Source: Magicicada septendecula
Lineage: Eukaryota > Arthropoda > Insecta > Hemiptera > Cicadidae
Assembly (NCBI GenBank): GCA_034769895.1
Contig: CM068368.1
Location: 690,571,877 to 690,635,876 of the forward strand
DNA length: 64,000 nucleotides
Direction: 5' to 3'
In this document: positions 43,490 through 53,310 of the stretch, piece by piece
Layout of the letters: the number at the start of each line of letters is the position of its first letter
Position numbering within the stretch: the stretch's first letter is position 1
Position numbers and translations under genes: made by a program
Notes under the pieces: generated by a model
Database searches by the model: none
What the model was told of the DNA's origin: nothing
The model's input: only the letters and a program-made list of their open reading frames with translations

Positions 43490-45044
43490 TGCCGCGGTCC
43501 GTTTAAATCAGGGCTGATATCCTCGGTCCTGTTGTCTGGTTGACCGGGTCTGTCTCTATTCTGTAATTCTTGTATCTCAATGGCATTATTATTGAACGTC
43601 ACTGAGTTTCTGTTATTCCTGTCATCGCCGCAGCTCCTACTACGCCTATGTTCATCCCGGTAGCGCTGGTTATTCTCCTCCTGAAAACTTCTCTCCCGGT
43701 TCCCATTATAATTCATTCGTCCCTGGTACGAACGTCTTCCCATATCTCTATCTTCGGTGTTCACATAATTCACATGCCTTCGATATGTTTGGTTTTGGTT
43801 GTTATAATTGCCATTATTATTCTGTCTGTATCGGTTATCGTAATTGTTTTGATGACCTCGGTTGTTCTGGTAGTGGTTGTCTCTATCATTGGCATGCTGG
43901 TATCCGTTATTATGATTCGTAGGAGAGCTACGGTAATAGTGGCTGTTGTTATTGTTATTCACCGCATTATTCATGAGTAGTTATTATTATTTTGGTAACT
44001 ACGTTGATAGTGGTTACCATTGTTGTTGTAATTATTATTTGGTCTATGCCCGTTGTTTTCATATCGGGCGTCGCGGCGACCATTATTTCTATCCATCTCG
44101 TCGCTCCTTCGTCTGTATTGGAGGAAGCTCTTCTCTTGTTCCATTTCCGCTAACAATGCCGACATCTCCTCAATGGTTTGTATCCTTCCGTTTATTCGGC
44201 CTCTCGTAATTTCTCCACCATAGTGATAAGCCAATAGCCTCACTAAACATTCAGTAGGAATTGCAGGCTCTAAATGTCTGGCTATGTTAATCTTACCTAG
44301 AAAGTATGCGGTCGGAGTTTGTTTGCCGTGTAGATCATATCGGCCCAATCCTATGTCACTCCTTATCATATGTTGTGTGGCATCAGACCAGTACTTGGAT
44401 TTAAATTGTTTTTTAAATTCTTGAAAATTTTGTATATTCGGCCGCATCGCCGTCCACCAATTGTCATAGACTTTTCTGAACATTTCGTCCAGCATACTTC
44501 TAATTACAACCCATCTGTCTTCTCTGGTTTTTGCTATTTTTTCTTCTACCCGTTCTAGGAATAGCATGGGGTTTCTTCTATAATTCTGGAAGTCGATAAC
44601 TTCTCGGATTTCCTCACATGTGGTATGGGCACCGGTACATTGTCTGTTTCTTAGAGAGTTGATCTCATCTCTATGGGCAGTTGTTTGGTCTTGTACCCGA
44701 TTAAGACTAGTACCTATGCTTTCTAATCTTTCTCCCATCACTGCTTGGTTGGTTTGTATATTTTCTATTCGTCCATTCGTTTCTTCCCGGACGCTCAGTA
44801 TCTCTTGGCTCATCCGCTCACACATTTCCTTGGTCTTGGATTCTAGCCTTTTAATTTCGGTCACCGGTTCTTCTAGCTTCTTGTCCCATTCTTCCTGCAA
44901 TTGCCGGTTATTAATTTCCATCTTGTTATTCCACTCTTCTTTTAATGACTCTTTGTGTACATCCAATTTTTTCATGGTTTCCTGGTAATTTCCCTTCAAT
45001 TCTTCCCTCAATGCTCTGTTATTTTCGTCTATTTTCTCCTCCAT
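43486..45044 (-). pseudogene. gag: Gag of element D, frameshifted and N-terminally deleted
   Basis: 43971-45044 (357 codons) begins in the coiled coil at a position matching codon 180 or so of the E gag. It includes the capsid region: NPMLFLERVEEKIAKT, WVVIRSMLDEMFRKVYDNWW, FKKQFKSKYWSDATQ, PTECLVRLLAYHYGGEITRG. Near 43975 a one-base deletion shifts the frame; 43486-43974 continues with the Asn/Arg/Tyr-rich, nucleic-acid-binding-like tail, without zinc knuckle, to SPDLNGPRQ. The N-terminal coil is removed by the deletion to the LTR at 45063. Confidence 0.88.
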
Positions 45045-45062
45045 TTTCCTGCTATTCTCTTT

Positions 45063-46404
45063 TTCTCATCTGATATACATTTGATAATTATTATTTAATT
45101 GTACAGTTTTTATCTTATAACATTTTTTTTTTTTTTTTTTTTTACGGGGGAGGAAAAATGCATTATGCACCATCAGGAGACACCCGACTGGTCTCCCGGT
45201 GTGTGGGACTCGCACCCACTAAAAAACCTCCACTTTACAGGCAGGGAACCCCCCCTGGAACAACTATTCGTATGGCTTCAGGGTGGCACCTCGTATTGCG
45301 CCTACAAGGCTTCTACAGCTTTATCTATATCATCGACCTGTGAGACGGTCCAGTTCAGGCTTCTTTTGCCGCAGGACCATCCTCACGAAGGTCACAACCA
45401 TGTCCCAGTTCTCTTTGCTGTTGAGCATGACGTCTATGATGTTATCAGGCGTCATGGGGCCAATCTCCGATTCGAGCCCTCGCCTCTCCAGCACCCACCG
45501 TTGACACTCGAAAAAAGTATGATGAGCGTCATCAGAGTCTGAGTCGCCATACACGCACGACGGATCCTCCATCTTACCCATCCTTCGCAGGTATGCACAG
45601 AAATAACCATGCCCTGTCAGGAATTGAGTAAGGTAATAAAAAAACATAATTCACATTTGTGATTAAACAATCAGTATATGCCTGGTTACATAAATCCTGC
45701 ATAAGACATATTATCCACTCATTACTTAACAAAACTATAAATAATATAAACACATAAACACTTACTTTTGAACATTTAAATAAAAAGTTTAATCATTTAA
45801 TAATGATTTTCTATTTTTTCCATTTTTCTTAGGTAGTTCAGCCATTGCTGTACTAGGTACTTTTACTGTTTTCTCATCTGATATACATTTGATAATTATT
45901 ATTTAATTGTACAGTTTTTATCTTATAACATTAGGTCCACCATTATTCACACTATTAATTGTATGTTTCCATGTATCTATAATGATTGTGTTCTTGTATT
46001 ATTCAATTATATTGGTTAGTTAACATTTTGGTATTATATTATTTTACATTTTATTGTATTTGGGCCTATTATCCCTCAATTTGTATTTTGATTATTATTA
46101 TATTATATGATACTTTTAACAAAACAATTTGTTTACTGATGGTAATGGTCCATAATGCTGTCTGGCTTTGTAAGTATTATTATTGTAATTATTTGGATTT
46201 TGTCACATCATCGGAGTATTTTACATCACTTTACCTAAACATTAATTTGGGTACGGTCAGTTATAGTCTAAGTCAGTTTAAATTTGTCATTTGTTCATCT
46301 TCACTATAATTTTTAAAAGATATGTTTCTTCTTGTCAAGTTTCTTATCCATGATCTTCATTAAATCTGGTACGATATCAAGCTATGCCAAAATGTAATGT
46401 TACA
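45063..46404 (-). repeat. 5' LTR of element D, truncated
   Basis: Homologous to 40694-42035. It carries the same non-LTR fragment (45124-45636) and the same right-hand direct repeat (45637-45932). Only a few differences from the 3' LTR are visible, for example G/A near 46216 and C/T near 46336. The left junction with gag has the shared letters TTTCTC, pointing to a microhomology deletion. Confidence 0.88.
45124..45636 (-). mobile_element. Second copy of the non-LTR fragment, in the 5' LTR of D
   Basis: Same 513-bp segment as 40755-41267, with one T fewer in the poly(T) run. The same 105-codon frame is at 45330-45647. Its presence at the same LTR position in both LTRs implies that it was part of the element before insertion here. 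Confidence 0.88.
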
Positions 46405-46408
46405 TTAT

Positions 46409-46510
46409 TTACAATTTTTTGTCATTATTTTTCTGTTTACCACACCTCATTTCATAAGCTAGCAAGGTCATTCCCATAAACTAAAATAATAAAATGTTCA
46501 TTCACTATTT
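46409..46510 (-). other. Element C between ORF2 and the D insertion
   Basis: Still homologous to the end of ORF2 in X: on the minus strand GTTAGAAATAGTGAATGAAC parallels GGTTAGATATATAGTGAATG (about 27001), and GGTAAACAG ends both. So ORF2 of C originally continued past its present stop at 46511. Confidence 0.5.
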
Positions 46511-46942
46511 CTAACTCCCATCATCATATAATAGTCTTACTTTTATATTACAATTATCATCTTTTATTACGCTCCTATCATTATTACTATTTATATAATA
46601 ACCCTTGCATATTAAATTTTTCCCTCTATCATAAGAATAATGCACCCGATTATTCTCCTCTATTACCTCATAAAACCCGTTTGCTCTGGCATTTGTGGTC
46701 CTGTCTCCGCCAGTATTTTTGGTCAACATAAGGTAAGTTATTTTATCATATTCTTCTACTATATCAATCATATTATAAGGTAAGTTTTTATCATTTACAA
46801 CCGTGTCATCAAAATAATCATCCATCTCTATTTCACAAGGTAAGTATTTTATATCGTCTATTTCCTTCGATTCTAACCTCTCTTTCAACTCTTTATAACT
46901 CCTACTTAACGTAAATAACTCTATTTCCTCATCTACACACAA
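46511..46942 (-). CDS. Unknown ORF2 of element C (143 codons)
   Basis: Open from an ATG near 46942 to 46511. Acidic, with KYLPCEIEMDDYFDD, then DKITYLMLTKNTGGDRTT, then FYEVIEENNRVHYSYDRG. The same protein is recognisable in X (26643-26915: DDEIITYLVMTKNTKGD, DKFYDRIIWSN). The region just upstream (46943-47163) still encodes, in another frame, RRCFNIAVPSAWSER matching RTCFNNVMLPSAWIES of X, so the gene was longer. No known retrotransposon domain. Three ACTTACCT octamers lie in it (sense strand), at 46838-46845, 46778-46785 and 46731-46738. Confidence 0.6.
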   Translation of the reverse strand: MCVDEEIELFTLSRSYKELKERLESKEIDDIKYLPCEIEMDDYFDDTVVNDKNLPYNMIDIVEEYDKITYLMLTKNTGGDRTTNARANGFYEVIEENNRVHYSYDRGKNLICKGYYINSNNDRSVIKDDNCNIKVRLLYDDGS

Positions 46943-47163
46943 CTCTCTCTATATATATCTCTCACCATAACGCCATATCACTTTGTCTCTCTCACTCCAT
47001 GCAGAGGGTACTGCTATATTAAAACACCTCCTGGTTCCTCCAGGAACAACACAAAAATTCAAAGGACAATTATTGGTAGAACATTTATCTACCCAATACA
47101 TTCGTGAAGACCTTTCTTCACCCCCCACAACACCACGGGAAAATTTTACCCTCTGCCACCCCT

Positions 47164-47906
47164 CTACCTGTAAACTCTCTTCATACTCTCTCTCTCTAAC
47201 TGATAAACATTTGTTTCTACCCCTTTACAACCCATTACTCTCTCACTCTCACTAACTATCTCTACATCATCACTACCTATTTTCATTATATCACCTTTTA
47301 ATAGCTCGTTTTCCACTATCTTATCACTATTACTTATTAATTCATTTTTACCTCTGTCACTTACCTTTGTATTAACTATCTTAGTTACTTTACTTTTAAT
47401 CTGTTCCTCTACTGACTCTATCACTTGTGCCTTAAATGTCATTAACCGTTCGGTAATCTCGTTTAGCTGTTTATTCAAATTACTTTCGTTTTTTATATTT
47501 TGTTGCTCAATCTCACCCCTTAATTCATTAAATTTTTTATCATTGACATCGAAACGATTATTGATGTCGCTACTTATTTCATTAAATCTAGTGACAAAAC
47601 GATTATTTAATGCATCAAATTTCTTATTATTATCACTAGACATTTGTTTAATCTCATCTTTTAAACTAATATTTTGATTAGACATCAGTTTAATCTCCCC
47701 CATTATCTCACAAAACCAATTTCTCATTTCGTCATCAGTTTTATTACTTTCCCTAGATGAGACGGGAGTTGAATGAACTCTCACCTCGTCCATAACAGCT
47801 GATTCTGTCCAGCTTTCTTTATCTACTATAGGAGTTTCTGACTGCATTTCTGATTCACTTATAACAGTTGAGTCAGACAAACTGACTCGTTTTCTGTATT
47901 TTCCAT
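47164..47906 (-). pseudogene. ORF1 of element C, Gag-type N-terminal coiled coil
   Basis: The frame 47164-47880 (238 codons) starts with SDSTVISESEMQSETPI. The best original start is the ATG at 47904-47906 (MENTENES), now out of frame by a small indel near 47885. It shares HSTP (residue about 35) and the coil (RFDVNDKKFNELRGEIEQQN) with B and X. The C-terminal part has TKVSDRGKN, matching X. The capsid domain that follows the coil in B is absent. Contains a sense AGGTAAGT at 47359-47366. Confidence 0.72.
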
Positions 47907-48137
47907 TTTTATAAATTTAATTATTCTTTAATCAAATAATTAATTACTTATTTATTATCTAAACAAAATCTCATAACTTTGACTCACAGTGTTTTACGTC
48001 TTAACCTCTAATCACAAATCTCATAATTTTTTACTATTACTAAAACCGCCTATTATCACCACCTATTTCGTATTTCAAATCAGGCCTACACCCATATGAA
48101 TAAATTCATCTGAGTTATACTGGCAGGGAACGCCATT
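47907..48137 (-). other. Leader and primer-binding region of element C
   Basis: On the minus strand, AA then TGGCGTTCCCTGCCAGTATA (complement about 48117-48136), corresponding to TGGCGACGCTGCCAGTATA in B; the altered bases suggest decay. The leader keeps GTAGGCCTGATTTGAAATAC and AGGTGGTGATAATAGGCGG, nearly as in B. Confidence 0.75.
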
Positions 48138-49344
48138 TGTTATCTTCTATTACTTTTTACCAATTTTCCCCACGTGACTTCTACTTACCTCGAGCGATCT
48201 TTTTACGCACTCGCCATTATTACACTCTACCCTGACTTACCAAAACAGAAGACTCCAAATTACTTATAGGTCGCCACCAATATCTTTAAAGGACAGATAT
48301 GGAGACCTTAAAACACTTTTACTTCTTAGAATTCAATTACTTACCAGGTTCGTTAGGCGAAATTTTCTATACGGGATAGGTGATGTTAATTTGGCGTAAT
48401 AATTGACTTAACGCATGGTTATGCTATTAATCCATTTTATTTATATTCATTTTAAAAGTTAGTTATTCTCTGTTTGTAACTCTTAACAGTTTATCAAATT
48501 CTTTACTTTATCAACTCTCTATAATATTATATGGTAAACATTTAAGAAAACAAAATTTACTAAATCAACTAATCGGTATACCTTTTATTTTATATTAGAC
48601 AACCCAGTATTTGCTCATTTGCTCACACTTTCATTCTTTACAGATCTTTTAACCACACCCTTAATTTAGAAATCTCTTTAGTACTGTTATATTTGAATTT
48701 ATTATTGAAGTTGAGTCATTGAATTATAAATGGTATGATGTCTCCCCGCTGTTGCACAATCACTTGATTCACTATTTATTAAACGTTCCGAAATTCGGTT
48801 TTAACACGGTTTCAACTGCGATACTGCTATATATGACTCCAAATACATGTTTCACTGCTGTTCACATTAATTATGTCACAAGTTAGTCGCCCGACTGTAT
48901 TTTGCTCGCGAGCACTGTTTTATACGACCGCGCGCGGTCTGATGGTGTTAGTCGACTGCCTTTGTTATTTTCCCATTTTTATATGCGGGCGAGATAAAAC
49001 TGTGCCCGGCCGGCGACGCACACCACTGCTCGCGTCCGGTACCTTCAGATGTTATTTGCCGACTGTCTTTGTTCTCCGCACACACAGTGCTGAGGCATTT
49101 ATTCATACGTGCCCAAAAGCCTGAGAACGTTGGCCGCCTGAGCGCGCGTGTGTCTGGGAGCGCGCACCCCTATTGACAATTTGTACATTCCTGTGCCGGG
49201 CCGCGATGGTCTCAGCGCTGTACTTCATACACCATATATTCTTTGTCACAATTCCCAATGCATACCTTGCACTGACGATTACCGAATAGTACAAAGACTG
49301 GTTTAAAATAATTAAAATATGTTTTACCCCTTTTCCCCGTTACA
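48138..49344 (-). repeat. 5' LTR of element C (1207 bp)
   Basis: Pairs with 34443-35638. ACTTACCT at 48183-48190 gives AGGTAAGT on the element strand, 45 bases before the LTR end. Followed by target duplication CTAC. Confidence 0.92.
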
Positions 49345-49809
49345 CTACAAATATTATATAACACTATTAATTACATCTTGGTACTTCTTGAACATATAAT
49401 AATGGTCATTGTGACAAACTGGATTATAATAATTAGTTTAACAAATATTACAGAACATTATTAACTACATCTTGTTGGTCCTTTAAAACATAATAATTGT
49501 CATTTTGCCAACTCAATACTACAATAATTAGTCCAGCAAATATAACATAGCATAATTAACTATGCATTTTGGTAATTCTTTAAAACATAATCATTGTTCT
49601 TTTGCTAACTCTATATTATAATAGTTTTAATGTAATAAAACTTTATTTACACGTTTAGGTAATACCATTTTTCTCTCTAAATTGTCTACATGTTCATTTA
49701 TCATAGGTAGATACAACTATCTAATACAGTCATACTGTTTTTATTACATTTTATACCTACTACTTAACAATCATTATTTAAGATAACTGATTGATGGATG
49801 TACACACCT
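49345..49809 (-). other. Segment between C and E with degenerate repeats; possibly LTR of G
   Basis: Three imperfect units of about 95 bp start at 49351, 49445 and 49540 (shared ATTAACTACATCTT-like and TAATTAGT-like parts). 49635-49805 has no feature except AATAAA on the minus strand (about 49650), a possible poly(A) signal. E lies in the LTR of G at 62844, so on the other side of E this should be the rest of the G LTR, read on the minus strand. Boundary unproven. Confidence 0.5.
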
Positions 49810-51421
49810 TGTAACATTACGTTTGGAACCACTTAATATCGTACCCGATTTATTAAAGACAATGGATACGAAGCTAAACAAGAAGAAGTATATCTTTCAA
49901 GATGATAGTGAAGAGGAACGAATAAATATTTCAGACTGACTAGTAATACAACTGACCGTACCCAAATTAATGATTCAGGCAAAGTGATGCAAAATACATC
50001 CAACCCCGCGATTAAGACATGAACTTTAAATAAGGATAAAATAAGTATTATAAAGACTGACGGATTATGTATCAATGCTATAAGGAAACAAATGGTTCCA
50101 TTCAATGTATCATAATATCAAGGTAATCAAAATACAAATTGAGGGATAATAGGCCCAAACATACAATACTATGTAAAGAGAAATAGTAGTAAGTGATTGA
50201 TTTGAATGATGTAATGAAAATATAACAAACCTTATTATAGATACAATGAACCATACCACTAATTGTAATAAATAATGATCATAAGGTTGTCTAGAAAACA
50301 ACACATAATAATTTATTCACAGTAACATTTTATAACAAGAGTGCATAATAGTAGTTAGTAAGTGATTTACCAAGTGACAATTTAATAAGGGTGGATACAC
50401 CAAAGTGAAATGAGTAAAAGAAATAAATATTATGAAATAACCACTATTAACACCAAAGTACAGTGAAAAGGTACAAAGTGCAAGTTTAACCCAAAATAGA
50501 GATAAACCACAAGAATTATAGATCAGAACTCATAGGCCTATAAAAGTGAGAGTGGACAATAAAATGTAAAAACCCATAAGAACCAATAAGAATAAATATA
50601 AAAACAAAACCATTTTAAAATGATACTGAAGTACAGTTAATAAATAAACTAATGTACATTAATTTTAAGAAAATACTATATGTAAGATTACATGACAAAA
50701 GTGGAAATAATACTTACATGAGAAGGTAACAAATAATTAATCAAACAATCAAAACTAGATAGATTAATTATTTATAAGTGTGACAAATAGAATCCAAACA
50801 GTGCAATACTAACCAGTGATAAAATAATAAACCAAGTGTTTTTTGAACAAGTATCACCAGTCAAGTGCTAGTATTAAGGATATACCTAGATGACAATTGG
50901 GAGAATATTTGTTTATATTCCCAATTCCTTAAACCTATAGGAATATGACTTTGTTTAAGGGTGAAAAGTACCAAAAAATAGAATAAACAAATGAAGTAGT
51001 AGTAAAAAATGAGAGTAACCAAAATATTGTTATTATAGTAAAAATTGATAGTAGCTTAATAGTACAGTCGACTCCCTCTCGTTCGGACTCCGATGGTTCG
51101 GACGCCGGATGGTCCGGACTACTTCTTGGAAATGAGTCATCAGCGCGCGCCGGGTTTCTCACGGCCGAAAACGACAGGATTGAGCGTGTCTGTTTATTTC
51201 CGGCCTACATGTAAACAAAGATCCTCAGTTCGGCTTACGATTGCGTTTGCTCTGGATCGTCATACAGTGTACTGTAGCTGTTTTTACTAATTACTACTGA
51301 TATTGTTGTGTGTTTTAATAATTTTCAATGTGAGTTACATATGTTATTATAAGTGAGTTTATTTGTTAGGTGAAATTGTAGTTTCAGTAACTCTGATTAT
51401 TTGACAGTAAAATTCTCAAAA

Positions 51422-53071
51422 ATGAGTGAAAAACGGAAGCATAATACGGTTAAAATGCAAGACAGACTTAATATTTTACAACGTTTAGATAAGGGTGAAT
51501 CAGTGCAAAGTATTTGTATGGAGTTTAATGTAGGGAAAAGCACAGTTTATGATTGGCGGAAAAACAGAAAATCGATCGAGGATTTTTGTATGCAAATTGA
51601 AGTCGAATCCGTCCTTTCTACTCGATCTACCTTGAAAAAACCACACCATGAACTTGTTGATGACGCATTATGGTTGTGGTTCATGCAGGAACGTAGAAGA
51701 GGGACTCCTATAAATGGGCCGATTTTGAAAGAAAAAGCCGTCATTCTTCATTCAAAACTTGGGGAAAAAGGAAACTTCTCGGCAAGCGATGGGTGGCTAA
51801 CGAGATGGAAAAAACGGCATGGAGTGCATTTCCTTGGAGTTTGCGGGGAGAAGCTTTCAGCAGACCAACCGGCAGCTAATGATTTTTCTGAAAAATTGAA
51901 GCATATCATTGAGCGTGAAAAACTAACCCCAGAACAAGTGTACAATATCGATGAGACCGGGCTTAACTATAAACTTTTGCCTAATAAAACCTTTGCCACT
52001 CCTCAAGAAAAGTCTGCTTCGGGCTTTAAAGTAAATAAAGAAAGGATCACTGTTGCACTATGCTCAAACGCAACTGGGACACACAAGATGCCGCTATTTG
52101 TGATTGGAAAGTCGGCCAAACCCAGAGTATTCAAAAACTTAAACATGTCTTCCCTTCCAGTGTATTACAGGTCACAAAAGTCTGCCTGGATGGATTCTTA
52201 TTTGTTTAAGGAGTGGTTCGTGGCTCAATTTGTTCTGTCTGTAAAAGAACATTTGACATCCTTGAAATTGCCAGTAAAAGCAGTTCTTGTGCTTGATAAT
52301 GCCCCTACGCATCCAGAGGAAGGTCTCGAATGTGATAGTTACAGTGACATCAAGCTTTTATATATGCCTCCAAATGTAACAAGTATCGCACAGCCCATGG
52401 ACCAGGGTGTAATCGAATGCTTTAAGAGAAAATACCGGAGGAAGCTTCTTTCAGAAATTTTGGATAAGATGGATGGTAATGACAATGCAGGTCTCATCCA
52501 GACGCTCAAGACAATTAACATTAAGGACGTCATTTATATCGCTGCTAAATCGTATGATGAAATCCCATCATCTACGTTTACCAAATCCTGGAGAAAATTG
52601 TGGCCAGATGTTGAAACTCTCGTTGAGAAGAGACAAGAAGCCAACCCAAATACAATAGGGTTAAATATTCATGCAACTGAACCTGATGACAACCACTCAA
52701 TTTTAAAGGATTTACAACGGCTGCCTGATTCTGCTAGTATTAATGAGAATGACGTTGTGGAATGGATTTCGCGAGCTGATGATGAACTGGCTAATGAAAT
52801 CCTGAATGATGACGAAATCGTAGATGTAGTCCTTCGTCGAGAGGAAGAAAAAGAAGAAGACGACGACGAAGGTGATAGTGAAGCGGGAAATGGCGTGGGA
52901 ATTTTGACTCATGCAGAGGGTAGGGCAGCACTGGAACTGGCAACTACGTACGTCGAACAACAGCCTGGCGCATCAGCTGTGGATGTTATGTTTCTAAGGA
53001 AGTGGCGTGATTATGCCTTCAAGAAAACAGTTGAAGTAAAGAAGCAGAAGAAAATAACAGATTTCTTTTAA
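51422..53071 (+). CDS. pogo/Tigger transposase, intact (549 aa)
   Basis: Start chosen at the ATG 51422 (MSEKRKHNTVKMQDRLNI). The open frame extends 7 codons upstream only to a TTG. N-terminal helix-turn-helix (about 10-55: SVQSICMEFNVGKSTVYDWR, CENP-B/Psq type). Second DNA-binding domain of CENP-B type (about 75-145: LWLWFMQERRRGTPINGPIL, then SDGWLTRWKKRHG). DDE-type catalytic domain with YNIDETGLNY (Asp177), VLVLDNAPTH (Asp292) and QPMDQGVIE (Asp327). An acidic stretch (EEEKEEDDDEGD) comes before the C-terminus, which ends in QKKITDFF (542-549), a match to the PCNA-interacting PIP-box. No stops or frameshifts; it could be functional. It cuts and pastes its own element at TA sites. Confidence 0.95.
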   Translation: MSEKRKHNTVKMQDRLNILQRLDKGESVQSICMEFNVGKSTVYDWRKNRKSIEDFCMQIEVESVLSTRSTLKKPHHELVDDALWLWFMQERRRGTPINGPILKEKAVILHSKLGEKGNFSASDGWLTRWKKRHGVHFLGVCGEKLSADQPAANDFSEKLKHIIEREKLTPEQVYNIDETGLNYKLLPNKTFATPQEKSASGFKVNKERITVALCSNATGTHKMPLFVIGKSAKPRVFKNLNMSSLPVYYRSQKSAWMDSYLFKEWFVAQFVLSVKEHLTSLKLPVKAVLVLDNAPTHPEEGLECDSYSDIKLLYMPPNVTSIAQPMDQGVIECFKRKYRRKLLSEILDKMDGNDNAGLIQTLKTINIKDVIYIAAKSYDEIPSSTFTKSWRKLWPDVETLVEKRQEANPNTIGLNIHATEPDDNHSILKDLQRLPDSASINENDVVEWISRADDELANEILNDDEIVDVVLRREEEKEEDDDEGDSEAGNGVGILTHAEGRAALELATTYVEQQPGASAVDVMFLRKWRDYAFKKTVEVKKQKKITDFF

Positions 53072-53310
53072 TATTGCAAAGCCAAGTTTTTCATTAGTTT
53101 TAGGTTTAAGTTTATTCGTTTGGGACAATTTTATGAACCTAAAATTGTGTTCCGTACACTTGAAAATTGTCTTAAAATGTGATTTATAAATATAGATACG
53201 CTATTACAGGTTGTAATTTACATAAGTAAAAAACCGCCGGATGGTCCGGAAATTTTTTAATCCGGACAGGGATCCGGTCCCGAGGTGTCCGGATTAGAGG
53301 GAGTCGACTG
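53072..53310 (+). other. 3' untranslated region and right terminus of Tigger
   Basis: AT-rich 3' UTR followed by the terminal region, with CCGCCGGATGGTCCGGA and the TIR. No clear consensus poly(A) signal was identified by eye. Confidence 0.6.

Larger units (their letters stand above)
38868..46404 (-). mobile_element. LTR retrotransposon D, internally deleted, nested in C
   Basis: Target duplication TTAT at 38864-38867 and 46405-46408. The left (3') LTR 38868-42035 is complete. The right (5') LTR survives only as 45063-46404, joined directly to gag, so PBS, leader, gag start and most of the LTR are deleted at this junction. Order on the minus strand: partial LTR, gag, protease, repeat-rich 3' region, LTR. 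RT, RNase H and integrase are missing. Gag, protease and LTR are homologous to E. Confidence 0.9.
34443..49344 (-). mobile_element. Non-autonomous LTR retrotransposon C (with D nested inside)
   Basis: LTRs at 34443-35638 and 48138-49344 start TGTTATCTTCTATTAC and end GTTACA on the plus strand. The 4-bp duplication CTAC is at 34439-34442 and 49345-49348. On the minus strand: 5' LTR, primer-binding region, leader like that of B, ORF1 (Gag-type coil), ORF2 (unknown), then a 3.2-kb 3' region. There is no protease, RT or integrase. Element D interrupts it between ORF2 and the 3' region. Leader and 3' modules identify it as a relative of B, so B-type proteins could have mobilised it (inference). 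Confidence 0.9.
51065..53310 (+). mobile_element. pogo/Tigger-type DNA transposon with intact transposase
   Basis: Terminal inverted repeats CAGTCGACTCCCTCT at 51065 and AGAGGGAGTCGACTG ending at 53310. The internal part of each terminus carries related CGGATGGTCCGGA motifs. TA duplicated at 51063-51064 and 53311-53312. The intact 3' LTR of E provides the empty site (CTTAATAGTATAGTTG near 60727), which proves the limits. 2246 bp with a single gene. Confidence 0.96.
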
